From NCBI RefSeq assembly GCF_002954665.1, contig NZ_MSCM01000002.1:344767-408766 (forward strand): a DNA stretch of 64,000 nucleotides. The letters are read 5' to 3'. Position 1 is the first letter of the stretch. Each line of letters begins with the position of its first letter. Source of the stretch: Polaribacter glomeratus. Lineage in GTDB: Bacteria > Bacteroidota > Bacteroidia > Flavobacteriales > Flavobacteriaceae. Below the pieces are notes generated by a model. It saw only the letters and a program-made list of their open reading frames with translations, did no database searches and had not been told where the DNA came from. Both the position numbers and the translations under genes were made by a program. This document shows, piece after piece, positions 54,958-64,000 of this stretch.

Positions 54958-55623
54958 TTATTTAAAAATCTCTAATCTTGTGTGAGTTTCGATTATATGT
55001 GCTACAGAATTTCCATTAGAAAAAATATAGTTGTGCAATTTACAACGAGTTCCTAGTGCATTTGGGGATAAACCTGGTGCATAGTTAATACCAATTGAAT
55101 AATTCCAGTCTCTATCTAAAGTCAAATATGTATTTCCTGGATCACTCGATAAAGTTTTAAATTCATAAAAGGCATCTAAAGTTTTCAAATTACCTGGGCC
55201 TTGATCTACATAAACTGGTAAAATATAATACATTAAAATATTTCTTAGTTTTACTGGGTCTGTATCTTCTATCAAAATTGTTTGGCTCCCAAATTCTCTG
55301 TTTAAAACAGTATTTACTTTACTTGCATCAGACCAACCTGAATCCTTAAGCAAAAAATAGGTTCTTTTATCTGTTGTATTGCTAAACTCTGCTTCTAAAC
55401 CTGCATGTTTTATAGCTTTAATCATATAACTATACTCTCCTTTAGGATTTGTTTGCAACCATTCCCATGGCGTTGTTGCGCCAAAAGTAAATTGAGGTTT
55501 TGTTTGCGGGTCAAATACAAAAGATTCTTGAACTTCTAAATCGCACCCTGTAAACACTAAAGTGGTGCATATTAATAAAAAAGTATAGATACTTTGTTTT
55601 ATTGTTTTTTTCATTTTTTTCAT
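54958..55623 (-). CDS. Fasciclin-like lipoprotein behind SusCD, 221 aa
   Basis: Lipobox LVFTGC predicts an outer-membrane lipoprotein. The rest resembles a divergent fasciclin domain (SYMIKAIKHAGLEAEFSNTTDKRTYFLLKDSGW, LRNILMYYILPVYVD). Such lipoproteins often follow SusCD and may bind glycan at the cell surface. I start at the ATG at 55623, 4 nt after the SusD stop; an ATG at 55644 would overlap SusD. Third and last gene of the transport operon. Direct glycan binding is inferred from position. Confidence 0.68.
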   Translation of the reverse strand: MKKMKKTIKQSIYTFLLICTTLVFTGCDLEVQESFVFDPQTKPQFTFGATTPWEWLQTNPKGEYSYMIKAIKHAGLEAEFSNTTDKRTYFLLKDSGWSDASKVNTVLNREFGSQTILIEDTDPVKLRNILMYYILPVYVDQGPGNLKTLDAFYEFKTLSSDPGNTYLTLDRDWNYSIGINYAPGLSPNALGTRCKLHNYIFSNGNSVAHIIETHTRLEIFK

Positions 55624-55627
55624 GATT

Positions 55628-57133
55628 TTATTTATAAGCTTCATTTTGTTCTAACTTAGGATTATCTATTAAATGAATGAAATAAATTGGCCAAGTTATT
55701 CTAGCTTCTGTTTGCCCATTAATTGGACCCATAACTTCTACAGCTTTACCTGTTCTAACTAGATCCCACCAACGAGTTCCTTCTGCAAATAATTCTAGTT
55801 GTCTTTCATCTAAAATAAAATTTTCTAAAGCCGCTTTATCGTTAATGTTTACAATATCTGGAAAAGTACCAGAATTTACTTTTGGCAATCCACGTGCAAC
55901 TCTAACTCTATCTAATAAATCTACAGCACCTTGTGGGTTATCTAGTTGATTTTCTGCTTCTGCTTTTAACAATAACATATCTGCGTAACGAAATAAAACA
56001 ATATTAGTATCGTCATCTCTTGGGCTATAGTTTGTTTTGGCATATTTAGAAACTCTTAAATCTTGCACGCTACCAACTTGTGTAATTGTTTCATAATATC
56101 TGTAATCTCCATAAATGAGTGGAAGCCCAGTTATTGGGTCTACATCCTTTATTGGTGGTGGTACACCTGGGTATTTTTCGCTCCAACTTAATTCGTTTGT
56201 TGGAAATTTTTGCACCCATTTTTGTTGAACTTTAGGAGATATCCAATATCCTGGAACACCTGGAAAATGTAATTGATATACACCAGAAGCTCTATTACCG
56301 TCTTCTGCTTGCTCATATCTAAGAGACATAATTAATTCTGTTCCTTTTTGACCTCTATCTGGAAAAGCAATATCATTTAAAAATAAATCTCCCCAAGATG
56401 TTCTATCTATCGTAAGCGAATATAATTTTGTATCTATTAATTCTTGAAGTACAATATTTGCCTCTGCTGGCTTATTTAAAAACATTAATACTTTTGCTTT
56501 AAATGCAAGCATAGCTCCTACTGAAAATCTTGTTGCATTTGGTCCTGATTGCGAATTTATTAACTTTTCTGCCTCAGCTAAATCTGCAAGTGCTAAGTCT
56601 AATACTTCTTTGGCTGTAGATCTTGCCTTAAAAGAGCTTTCATCAAAAGTTAAAGCTGCATCTTTAAAAAGTGGAACACCACCCCAAATTCTATACGCAT
56701 CAAAATAGGCATAGGCACGTAACGCATAAGCTTCTCCTAACAAATTCTTATTATATAGTGGAATCTCTGGAATTTTTGCAATGGCTAAATTTGCTCTAAA
56801 AATCATTCTATATAAATCACCCCAGCTTGCATAATCTGATTGTTCTGGATCTAACTGATTCAAAATTAAAGATTCTGTATCTGCATTTGGTTGCGTTGAT
56901 GAGACATAATTATCTGATCTAAAATCTCCCCATAGAAAGTGTTTAACCCTGTAAGTACTTTGCATTGCATCATATATAGCTATTACTCCTAACTCTGCAT
57001 CTGCATTTGTTTTCCAAAATTTAGAATCTGGAATTTGACTTATAGGTTCAAGATCTAAAACATTCTCACATGAACTTGCTAAAAGCAAAAAGACAGCTAC
57101 TAATGATGATAAAATATATTTACTTTTTTTCAT
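55628..57133 (-). CDS. SusD-family surface glycan-binding lipoprotein
   Basis: Lipoprotein signal with SSCENVLDLEP and SusD/RagB layout: tetratricopeptide-like helices with YALRAYAYFDAYRIWGGVPLF, ARSTAKEVLDLALADLAEAEKLI and FAEGTRWWDLVRTGKAVEV. It forms the lid over SusC and binds the polysaccharide. I start at the ATG at 57133 (MKKSKYILSS); an ATG at 57157, 6 nt after SusC, adds eight residues. It is directly behind SusC as expected. Confidence 0.93.
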   Translation of the reverse strand: MKKSKYILSSLVAVFLLLASSCENVLDLEPISQIPDSKFWKTNADAELGVIAIYDAMQSTYRVKHFLWGDFRSDNYVSSTQPNADTESLILNQLDPEQSDYASWGDLYRMIFRANLAIAKIPEIPLYNKNLLGEAYALRAYAYFDAYRIWGGVPLFKDAALTFDESSFKARSTAKEVLDLALADLAEAEKLINSQSGPNATRFSVGAMLAFKAKVLMFLNKPAEANIVLQELIDTKLYSLTIDRTSWGDLFLNDIAFPDRGQKGTELIMSLRYEQAEDGNRASGVYQLHFPGVPGYWISPKVQQKWVQKFPTNELSWSEKYPGVPPPIKDVDPITGLPLIYGDYRYYETITQVGSVQDLRVSKYAKTNYSPRDDDTNIVLFRYADMLLLKAEAENQLDNPQGAVDLLDRVRVARGLPKVNSGTFPDIVNINDKAALENFILDERQLELFAEGTRWWDLVRTGKAVEVMGPINGQTEARITWPIYFIHLIDNPKLEQNEAYK

Positions 57134-57162
57134 TTTTTTGTTTTTTATTGACAACATAGCTT

Positions 57163-60100
57163 TTAAAATTGAGCGTTCAAACTAAAAATTATACTTGTTT
57201 TATTTGGGTACCTTAAATTATCCCAACCTGGTTCTAAAGGGTTTCCTCTGTTACCTAATTCTGGATTATAACCTTCGTAATTCGTAAAAGTTAAAACATC
57301 ATTTGCAACAACACTTAATGAAAGGTCGTTAAATATTTTTACTTTCTCTAAAACTTTTTTAGGAAAATTATAGTTTAATCTAATCGTTTGAAGTCTTATA
57401 AAATCTCCTTTGCTTACATAATCAGAATCAAAACCTGTTCTATTTTGAATTCTAGAAGACTCTAAACTTGGGAATCTAGTTATATCCCCTTGTTTAACCC
57501 AAGCATCTTCAATTCTATCTGGTCCTGGTGTGTATACAGAGTTGCTTGCCTTGTTTCTTGTGTGGTCATATCCTCTATAAATATCGTTCCCAAAAGAAAA
57601 ATTAAATAAGAATGATAGCGATATATCTCTGTAGCTAAAATTATTATTCCATCCACCTACAAATTCGGCTAGTCCGTTACCAATAATTGTTCTATCATTA
57701 GTAGCATCAATTACAAAATCTCCATTTTGATCTTCCCAAATAATATCTCCACCTTTTAAAACGACACCATCAGCTCCTCCTCCAAAAGTTTGTTGTTTTA
57801 TAACTCCTGTATATAATTGGCCGTTTAGTGTATAGTCTTTAAAGTTATCATTTTCATCAAAATTTGCTGTTAATCTAACCCCAGATTCTGTGTAAGCATT
57901 AGATTCATTATATCTATAAATACCTTGATTTTTAAACCCGTACATATTACCAAGAGATTCTCCTGCTTGAATTAAATAACCTCCTGTTTCAAAACCGTCT
58001 TCGTCTGCCAATGCTAATACTTTATTTTTATTATACGAAATATTAAAACTTGAAAACCATTCAAAATCTTTAGTCCTTAAAGGTGAGCCTTTTACTTCAA
58101 CATCAAAACCTCTATTTTCAATAGATCCAATATTTGCAAAAATTGTAGAAAATCCTGTTTCTTGAGGTATGGGTCTTTCATACAACAAATCTGTAGTTGT
58201 TTTAATGTAATGATCTACAGCAATCTGCATTCTTCGTCCAAAAAGATTAATATCTACACCATAATTTTGTTGTGCAGTTTCTTCCCATTTTAAATCTGGA
58301 TTTCCTAATTGAAAAGGTGCAAAACCATTTATACTGTTATAATAATTATTAGAACCATACAATGCTTGTGTTAAATAATCATCAATTCTTTCATTTCCTG
58401 TAATTGCATAACTTGCTCTTAATTTAAACTCTGAAAGAAAGCCTAAATTTAAATTTTTTAAAAATTTTTCATTAGAAACTCTCCAACCCACAGAAGCAGA
58501 AGGAAAATCTCCCCATTTATTATTAGGACCAAATCTAGAGGATGCATCTCTACGAAAAGTAGCACCAAATAAATATTTTCTTGCATAATCATACGTTACT
58601 CTGGCATAGTAAGAAACTAAAGAGTTTTCAAAGCTCTCAGTTCCTGTGTTTGAAACATCAAATTCTGCAACGTTATTAAACGTTTGAATATAATCGTTAT
58701 TAAAAGCATTTGCTGTAAGAGTAGAGTTTTCTTGGTGCCACTTTTGAACAGAATAACCTAGTAAGCCTGTAAAGCTGTGCCCTCCTTTAAACTTTTTATC
58801 ATAAGAAAAATAATTTTCACTTTGTATATCATAAGATGTACGTTGTCTTTCTCTACCTGTAATTCTACCACTTAGCACATCAACTGTTTGAGATGGTCTT
58901 AGCTCATTAAGTTTTTGCTGATTAAAATTAATACCGATGGTCGTTCTAAAAGAAAGTTCTGGCGTAAATTGATAATTCAAATAGTTAAAAGAAGAAGCTC
59001 TATATTGTCTATTATCTTGTATCCCTAAAATAGCTCTTGCTACAGGATTATTTCTTGCAAAACGCTCTCTAATAAATGAACCATCAAAATCATAAATTAA
59101 AACATCTGGCTGTCTGTAAGATAATTCTCTAAAAACAGTTCCTTCTGGAATTCCGTCTTGATACTGATATGTAGCAGTTAAACGAGTACCCGCAGATAGT
59201 TTTTTACTGATATCAAAACTAAGATTTAGGTTTGTGTTAATTCTTCTAAAATTACTACCAACAATAATCCCTTCTTCGTCTAAAAAACCAGTATTCCAAT
59301 AAAATTTAGCTGTTTCACTACCACCACTAAACGCAACGTTTACTTGTGTTTTTTGAGCTACTTGTTTAATTAAATCTTGAACATCTACAACTAATTGTGT
59401 ACGAATACCTAAAGAATCTAATGTTTCTCCAGAAGCATTTGTAGAACCAGTACTTCTTAATGATTCAAATTTATTACGCTGAATAGTATTTGAAACAGGA
59501 ACTTTATTTCTCAAATAGCTTACAGAATTTTGAACACTAACATTAATTTTGGGTAACCCCGCCTTACCTTTTTTAGTTGATACTAAAACAACGCCATTTG
59601 CAGATCTAGACCCATAAATTGCGGCAGAGGCACCGTCTTTTAAAACCTCTATCGACTCAATGTCATTTGGGTTAATATTATCAATATTGTCTACTTGTTG
59701 GCCATCTACTACAAATAATGGACCTGTGCCTGAATTAAGTGTAGAAATACCTCTAATTAAAATTTCTGAAGAACTTCCAGGAGCTCCGTTTGTTAAAATT
59801 TGTACACCTGCAATTCGCCCTTGTAAACCAGCTAAAGCATCTACAGGAACATTCGCATTTAAATCTTCTGACTTAACAGACGCTAATGAACCTAAAACAT
59901 CTCGTCTATTAGCTGTACCGTAACCAATAACTACTATTTCTTCTAGTTGCTGGCTACTTTCTGATAAAGTAACATTAACTACCGTTTTGTTACCAGCAGC
60001 AACTTCTTTATCTTCAAAACCTAAAGAAGCAAAAACTAAAGTCTTAGATTTATTAATTAATAATTTTATTGTGTAATTTCCATCAAAATCTGTTGAAGTA

Positions 60101-60288
60101 CCATTACTTGTACCTTTTTGAAGCACACTTACTCCTGGCAAGGGAACTCCGTTATTTGAGATAACCACCCCTTTAACAGTAATTGTTTGAGCCTTTGTGG
60201 AGAGACTGCATACCATTAAAAACAGAAACGCTAAAAAAAGGCTATTTTTAGTTAACCTATTTGAACGTGTTTTAATTAATTTTTTCAT
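57163..60288 (-). CDS. SusC-family TonB-dependent outer-membrane transporter
   Basis: Signal peptide (to STKAQ), then a carboxypeptidase-regulatory-like domain (VKGVVISNNGVPLPGVSVLQKG, about residues 40-115). The plug with EEIVVIGYGTANRRDVLGSL and GAPGSSSEILIRGISTLN follows, then a long beta-barrel ending in an aromatic strand (SIIFSLNAQF). It imports oligosaccharides across the outer membrane with TonB energy. I use the ATG at 60288 (MKKLIKTRS); an ATG at 60300 adds four residues. First gene of the SusC-SusD-fasciclin operon. Confidence 0.95.
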   Translation of the reverse strand: MKKLIKTRSNRLTKNSLFLAFLFLMVCSLSTKAQTITVKGVVISNNGVPLPGVSVLQKGTSNGTSTDFDGNYTIKLLINKSKTLVFASLGFEDKEVAAGNKTVVNVTLSESSQQLEEIVVIGYGTANRRDVLGSLASVKSEDLNANVPVDALAGLQGRIAGVQILTNGAPGSSSEILIRGISTLNSGTGPLFVVDGQQVDNIDNINPNDIESIEVLKDGASAAIYGSRSANGVVLVSTKKGKAGLPKINVSVQNSVSYLRNKVPVSNTIQRNKFESLRSTGSTNASGETLDSLGIRTQLVVDVQDLIKQVAQKTQVNVAFSGGSETAKFYWNTGFLDEEGIIVGSNFRRINTNLNLSFDISKKLSAGTRLTATYQYQDGIPEGTVFRELSYRQPDVLIYDFDGSFIRERFARNNPVARAILGIQDNRQYRASSFNYLNYQFTPELSFRTTIGINFNQQKLNELRPSQTVDVLSGRITGRERQRTSYDIQSENYFSYDKKFKGGHSFTGLLGYSVQKWHQENSTLTANAFNNDYIQTFNNVAEFDVSNTGTESFENSLVSYYARVTYDYARKYLFGATFRRDASSRFGPNNKWGDFPSASVGWRVSNEKFLKNLNLGFLSEFKLRASYAITGNERIDDYLTQALYGSNNYYNSINGFAPFQLGNPDLKWEETAQQNYGVDINLFGRRMQIAVDHYIKTTTDLLYERPIPQETGFSTIFANIGSIENRGFDVEVKGSPLRTKDFEWFSSFNISYNKNKVLALADEDGFETGGYLIQAGESLGNMYGFKNQGIYRYNESNAYTESGVRLTANFDENDNFKDYTLNGQLYTGVIKQQTFGGGADGVVLKGGDIIWEDQNGDFVIDATNDRTIIGNGLAEFVGGWNNNFSYRDISLSFLFNFSFGNDIYRGYDHTRNKASNSVYTPGPDRIEDAWVKQGDITRFPSLESSRIQNRTGFDSDYVSKGDFIRLQTIRLNYNFPKKVLEKVKIFNDLSLSVVANDVLTFTNYEGYNPELGNRGNPLEPGWDNLRYPNKTSIIFSLNAQF

Positions 60289-60365
60289 GTTTAAAAGCAT
60301 TTATTTAAATATTAATTTAAGTTTAGAAAAGATATTAGTGTTTCATCTAAATTCTGATATATACA

Positions 60366-60410
60366 CAAATAAATAATTTTGACTAACAAACTGCATCCTG
60401 CACTGTACTG
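60366..60410 (-). promoter_or_regulatory. Shared regulon promoter, SusCD operon
   Basis: Minus strand: CAGTACAGTGCAGGAT (60410-60395), 21 nt, then TTTATTTG (60373-60366). It is identical to the element upstream of the 995-aa glycosidase. Confidence 0.8.
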
Positions 60411-60805
60411 TTTTTTAGATAATAATCATTATTTAGGAAGATTTTAAAAAAAAAAGGTGTTTCAATACTAAAATTATAGATTTATTATTTTTTATGAAAA
60501 AAGAATCCAAGGTTACAAATTAGAAGAATAAAAACTTTTTTAATTTAATTTTCCTGTAATTTAATTTGTGTAAAATTTTAAGTATTTTTAAAGCGTTAAA
60601 AATAATGTTTCTAACTAGAATTCCAGCTACAAATATATGTTTATAAAACTACTATACAGTCCAAAATAAAGCAATCAATAATCCTTAAAATGTAAAAAGT
60701 CCTAAACAACCAGTATAATCTAACTTGAATATTTATTAATAAAAAAAATAGCAAAAATTACACAAAAGGTATACATCTTAAAATTGCTATTTGTAGTACA
60801 AAAAA
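60411..60805. other. Gene-free spacer between the PUL and pentose genes
   Basis: About 395 very AT-rich bases with no convincing gene on either strand. One inverted repeat is visible: AAATAGCAA near 60749 pairs with TTGCTATTT at 60784-60792, far apart. No copy of the regulon element occurs beyond 60410. Confidence 0.6.
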
Positions 60806-60841
60806 GTTTCATTATTTCTAGTGAGTTAGAAATAATGAAAC
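60806..60841 (-). terminator. Terminator of the transketolase-transaldolase transcript
   Basis: A perfect 15-bp stem: 60806-60820 (GTTTCATTATTTCTA) with 60827-60841, followed by T6 on the minus strand. Confidence 0.88.
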
Positions 60842-60865
60842 CTGTTTTTTTAACTAATTTAAGTG

Positions 60866-61519
60866 CTAATTACCCTTCTTATAATCCTCTAAAAATTGTG
60901 CCAAACCACTATCTGTTAAAGGATGTTTTAATAACCCTGTAATAGATGATAAAGGTCCAGTCATTACATCAGATCCTAATTTAGCACAGTTAATAACATG
61001 CATTGTATTACGCACTGATGCTGCTAAAATTTGTGATTTAAATCCGTAATTATCATAAATCAATCTCATTTCTGAAATTAAATTTAACCCATCTGTAGAA
61101 ATATCATCTAATCTTCCTAAAAAAGGAGATACGTAAGTTGCTCCTGCTTTTGCTGCTAACAATGCTTGTCCTGCAGAAAAAATAAGCGTCATATTTGTTT
61201 TAATTCCTTTATCAGAAAAATATTTACACGCTTTTACACCATCTGCAATCATTGGTAATTTTATCACAATTTGAGAGTGTAAAGCGGCTAATTCTTCTCC
61301 TTGCTGAATCATTCCAGCATAATCTGTTGCAATTACTTCTGCAGAAACATCTCCTGCTACTAAATCACATATTTTTTTATAATGATTTAAAATATTTGCT
61401 GCTCCTGTAATTCCTTCTTTTGCCATTAAAGACGGATTTGTAGTTACGCCATCTAAAACCCCTAAAGCTTCTGCTTCTGCAATATCATTCAAATTTGCTG
61501 TATCAATAAAAAATTTCAT
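60866..61519 (-). CDS. Transaldolase of the fructose-6-phosphate aldolase type, 217 aa
   Basis: Small TIM barrel of the TalC/MipB class: MKFFIDTANLNDIAEAEALGVLDGVTTNPSLMAKEG at the start, IVIKLPM with Schiff-base Lys K87, TLIFSAGQALLAAKAGATYVSPFLGRLDD, and a short C-terminal helix. It transfers dihydroxyacetone units in the pentose phosphate pathway. It is 10 nt after the transketolase gene. The pair suits catabolism of xylose released from ulvan. No regulon element upstream. Confidence 0.93.
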   Translation of the reverse strand: MKFFIDTANLNDIAEAEALGVLDGVTTNPSLMAKEGITGAANILNHYKKICDLVAGDVSAEVIATDYAGMIQQGEELAALHSQIVIKLPMIADGVKACKYFSDKGIKTNMTLIFSAGQALLAAKAGATYVSPFLGRLDDISTDGLNLISEMRLIYDNYGFKSQILAASVRNTMHVINCAKLGSDVMTGPLSSITGLLKHPLTDSGLAQFLEDYKKGN

Positions 61520-61529
61520 ACGTTTATTT

Positions 61530-63566
61530 TTAAACTGTTTTTAAATATGCTAATACTTGTTGACTTACTTTTTCTCCTGTAAAACCAAACTTTTCATCCA
61601 ACACATTTGCAGGTGCAGAATACCCAAAATGATCCAATCCAAATACTTTTCCTGCGTCACCAACTAAGCCTTCTAAATTAACTGGCAAACCTGCTGTTAA
61701 ACCAAATAAAGGTTTGTTTTTTGGGATGATACTTTGCTGATATTCTTTAGATTGTAATCTAAATAATCCTTCAGAAATTACCGAAGCGATATTTACTTTT
61801 AGGCCGTTTTCTTTTTCTAAAATTTCGGCTGCTGCCACTAATGTTGCAACTTCAGAACCATTTGCAATTAAAACAACATCCGGATTTGCTACTTCTTTTA
61901 CCAAATAACCCCCTTTTTCTGCCGCTAATGCTTCTTGATATCTTGATGATTTTGTTGCTGGTAAATCTTTAATGCCCTGTCTTGATAAAATTAAACCTGT
62001 TGGTGTATTTTTATTTTCTAAAGCCATTTTCCAAGCAACACTTGTTTCTGCAGAATCCGCAGGACGTAATGCTAAGAAACTCGGATTTCCACTATGATTT
62101 TTTAATTTTTCTAACAAACGAATTTGTGCTTCTTGTTCTAAGGGTTGATGTGTTGGTCCGTCTTCTCCAACTCTAAAAGCATCATGTGTCCATACATATT
62201 TTACACCTAATTCTTGAATTCCGCTTAAACGAATCGCTGGTTTCATATAATCTGAAAACACAAAAAATGTTGCAACTACAGGAATAATTCCGCCGTGTAA
62301 AGCTAGTCCGTTTGCAATACAAGACATCGTTAATTCTGCCACTCCGGCTTGTAAAAACGATCCCGAAAAATCACCTTTTTTCAGTGCGTGTGTTTTCTTT
62401 AAGAATCCATCCGTTTTATCAGAATTTGATAAATCTGCAGAAGAAACAATCATGTTTTCTACATTTTCAGCTAAATACCCTAAAATACTTGATGACGCCG
62501 CTCTTGTTGCCAATCCGTCTTTATGTGCAATCGATTCAAAATCTAATGCTGGTAATTCTCCTGATAAAAAGAAATCTAATTTTGTTGCTAATTCAGTGTT
62601 TGAATTTCTCCAAGTTGCAATTTCTGCTTTCTTTTCTGATGCTTTTGCTGTTTTTTCTTTTAATAAATTCTGATAAAATGCGCTTACATCTTTATAAATA
62701 TCAAAAGGACTTTCTGGATTTGCTCCTAAATTTGAAAGTGTTTTTGCGTAATCTGCTCCTGTATGACCAATTGGTTGACCGTGTAATTCACATTCGCCTT
62801 CAAAGGTTTTATCATCTGCAGTAACACAACCTTTCCCCATAATTGTTTTACCAATAATTAAGGTTGGTTTTTCAGTTTCGTTATTTGCATCTTTTAATGC
62901 TTTTCTAATTTCATCGTGATTATGTCCATCAATGGTAACCACATTCCAACCCCAAGCTTTGTATTTCATTTCGGTATCTTCAGAAGTTACCTCGTCTGTT
63001 GGTGTTGATAATTGAATATCATTAGAATCATAAAACATAATAAAATTACTCAAACCTAAATGACCTGCAATTCTACCTGCTCCTTGAGAAATTTCTTCTT
63101 GAACTCCTCCATCAGAAATAAAACCATATACTTTATGATTCATCCAATCTCCAAAACGAGCTTTCAAAAAGTTTGCTGCAATTGCTGCACCAACACCCAT
63201 TGTATGTCCCTGTCCTAAAGGTCCAGATGTATTTTCAATTCCTCTTTTTACATCCACTTCTGGATGACCAGGAGTTATAGAACCCCATTGTCTAAAATTA
63301 GCAACATCCTCTTTTTCATAATTACCCAATAAATAATATTGCGCATACATTAATGTTGATAAATGACCAGCATCCATAAAAAAACGATCTCTAAATGCCC
63401 AAGTCATATCTGAAGGATCGAAGTTAAAGAACTCTGAATATAGAATGTGCATAAAATCTGCACCTCCCATTGGTCCTCCTGGGTGACCAGAATTTGCTTT
63501 TTCTACCATTGCAACAGCCAATGCTCTAATATTATCTGCTGACTGTTGGTCTATTTTCTTATTCAT
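61530..63566 (-). CDS. tkt: Transketolase, 678 aa
   Basis: Full-length transketolase: ANSGHPGGPMGGADF near residue 25, GPLGQGHTMGVGAAIA, and the thiamine-diphosphate region FISDGGVQEEISQGAGRIA with FYDSNDIQL. A pyrimidine-binding domain has THDAFRVGEDGPTHQPLEQ. The first residue of the usual GDG motif is S here (SDG), a mild variation. Cytoplasmic, thiamine diphosphate and Mg dependent. Start is ATG. It precedes transaldolase and follows the sugar-porter gene. Typical length. Confidence 0.95.
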   Translation of the reverse strand: MNKKIDQQSADNIRALAVAMVEKANSGHPGGPMGGADFMHILYSEFFNFDPSDMTWAFRDRFFMDAGHLSTLMYAQYYLLGNYEKEDVANFRQWGSITPGHPEVDVKRGIENTSGPLGQGHTMGVGAAIAANFLKARFGDWMNHKVYGFISDGGVQEEISQGAGRIAGHLGLSNFIMFYDSNDIQLSTPTDEVTSEDTEMKYKAWGWNVVTIDGHNHDEIRKALKDANNETEKPTLIIGKTIMGKGCVTADDKTFEGECELHGQPIGHTGADYAKTLSNLGANPESPFDIYKDVSAFYQNLLKEKTAKASEKKAEIATWRNSNTELATKLDFFLSGELPALDFESIAHKDGLATRAASSSILGYLAENVENMIVSSADLSNSDKTDGFLKKTHALKKGDFSGSFLQAGVAELTMSCIANGLALHGGIIPVVATFFVFSDYMKPAIRLSGIQELGVKYVWTHDAFRVGEDGPTHQPLEQEAQIRLLEKLKNHSGNPSFLALRPADSAETSVAWKMALENKNTPTGLILSRQGIKDLPATKSSRYQEALAAEKGGYLVKEVANPDVVLIANGSEVATLVAAAEILEKENGLKVNIASVISEGLFRLQSKEYQQSIIPKNKPLFGLTAGLPVNLEGLVGDAGKVFGLDHFGYSAPANVLDEKFGFTGEKVSQQVLAYLKTV

Positions 63567-63587
63567 TATTTTATTTATATTTATAAA

Positions 63588-63624
63588 TTAATCCAGTTGA
63601 AAAGAAAATAGTCAACTGGATTAA
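63588..63624 (-). terminator. Stem-loop between sugar porter and transketolase
   Basis: TTAATCCAGTTGA (63588-63600) and TCAACTGGATTAA (63612-63624) form a perfect 13-bp stem. The T-run is weak, so it may be a processing or attenuation element rather than a full terminator. Confidence 0.6.
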
Positions 63625-63649
63625 TTATTATTTTAAATTGCTTTTATAA

Positions 63650-64000
63650 TTACTTCTTTTGCCAAAGTTCTTCCATCTCTTCTAGTGTTTTCCCTTTTGT
63701 TTCTGGAACAAATTTTAGAATAAATAACATGGCTAAAATGCTCATAATTCCGTAGATCCAATAAGCAAAACCGTTATTAAATTTTTCTGTTAAATACGAA
63801 TTATCATTCATCATTGGGAAAGTTAAAGACACTAAATAGTTAGAGATCCATTGTGCTGCAACTGCAATTGCTAGAGCTTTTCCTCTAATTTTATTCGGGA
63901 ATATTTCTGCTAGTAAAACCCAAGCAACAGGTCCCCAACTCATTGCGAAACTTGCAACATATAACATCATACAAAACAATGCTAAATAACCAGTTGCGCC
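63650..64000 (-). CDS. Sugar-porter MFS transporter, C-terminal part (cut by window edge)
   Basis: Continues beyond the right edge. The visible end has the sugar-porter signatures SWGPVAWVLLAEIFPNKIRGKALAIAV (the conserved E-x-P-x-x-x-R block) and VPETKGKTLEEMEELW at the C terminus. Together these mark a sugar:H+ symporter of the XylE/GLUT class. With transketolase and transaldolase downstream, a xylose or related pentose/hexose importer is likely. The substrate is inferred from neighbours. Four TM segments are visible. Confidence 0.88.
   Translation of the reverse strand, partial: GATGYLALFCMMLYVASFAMSWGPVAWVLLAEIFPNKIRGKALAIAVAAQWISNYLVSLTFPMMNDNSYLTEKFNNGFAYWIYGIMSILAMLFILKFVPETKGKTLEEMEELWQKK

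Noticed and set aside
20349..60410. The CTG-rich elements as a scattered mobile repeat
   Set aside because: They occur only upstream of transcription units, always oriented with the gene and at a fixed 21-bp distance from a -7 box, which fits a regulatory element rather than a mobile repeat.
62312..62824. Long plus-strand frames inside the transketolase gene, and similar frames opposite other genes
   Set aside because: They lie antisense to clear, full-length enzymes, are very Leu/Phe/Tyr rich and resemble no family; they are compositional shadows.
1..64000. CRISPR array, rRNA or intact tRNA genes
   Set aside because: No regularly spaced repeats with unique spacers and no rRNA or foldable tRNA sequences were seen; the only short tandem repeats are the two- and three-unit arrays listed.

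Overview
The window is AT-rich DNA from a marine member of the Bacteroidota, almost certainly Flavobacteriaceae (Polaribacter/Formosa-like). The evidence is a SusC/SusD pair, C-terminal type IX secretion sorting domains, Bacteroidota promoters (TTTG about 20 nt upstream of TAnnTTTG), few Shine-Dalgarno sites, and a dense polysaccharide utilisation locus (PUL). No phylogenetic test could be run, so the genus is a guess.

Positions 1 to about 12,700 are an accessory, mobile-type island. From left to right it holds a partial gene and a MerR-like DNA-binding protein, a membrane protein with an OB-fold tail, a serine recombinase next to an inverted repeat, a candidate structured RNA, a two-TM protein of unknown function, an XF1762-type protein, and an ImmA/XRE regulator pair. 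These are followed by a candidate small RNA, a three-gene ubiquitin-like conjugation operon (double UBL fused to E2; JAB fused to E1; DUF6527), an anti-phage dCTP deaminase with an unlisted 59-residue downstream gene and a 33-nt tandem repeat upstream, a DUF488-like protein and a winged-helix-like protein. It reads as a defence island.

Positions 12,765 to 21,724 hold the L-rhamnose catabolic genes: NCS1-type permease, FMN-dependent lactate dehydrogenase, rhamnulokinase, rhamnose isomerase, a bifunctional rhamnulose-1-phosphate aldolase/lactaldehyde dehydrogenase, and a divergent GntR/LacI-type regulator. Rhamnose would be converted to DHAP and L-lactate, and lactate to pyruvate.

Positions 21,759 to 60,410 form a large PUL that best fits ulvan (rhamnose-3-sulfate, uronic acids, xylose). 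It contains a PL24/PL25-type propeller lyase, a PL28-like lyase with a poly-A frameshift, two S1 sulfatases (one fused to a GH78 rhamnosidase), a stand-alone GH78, GH3, GH5, two GH43, a GH39-like enzyme, two paralogous clan-A enzymes with CBM6 modules, two Gfo/Idh/MocA oxidoreductases with a double DUF1080 protein, and a fasciclin-like lipoprotein behind SusCD. Two genes are broken: a nucleoside-hydrolase-like gene with one in-frame stop, and a GH3 remnant.

The rhamnose operon, nearly every PUL transcription unit and the GntR gene share one promoter design. A 16-bp element (consensus CAGKAYAGYRCAGGAY) ends exactly 21 bp upstream of a -7 box. I count eleven such promoters, one of them weak. 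This ties saccharification and rhamnose catabolism into one regulon, probably run by the GntR-type protein.

Positions 60,866 to the right edge carry transaldolase, transketolase and the end of a sugar-porter MFS gene. These suit pentose (xylose) use and lack the shared element.
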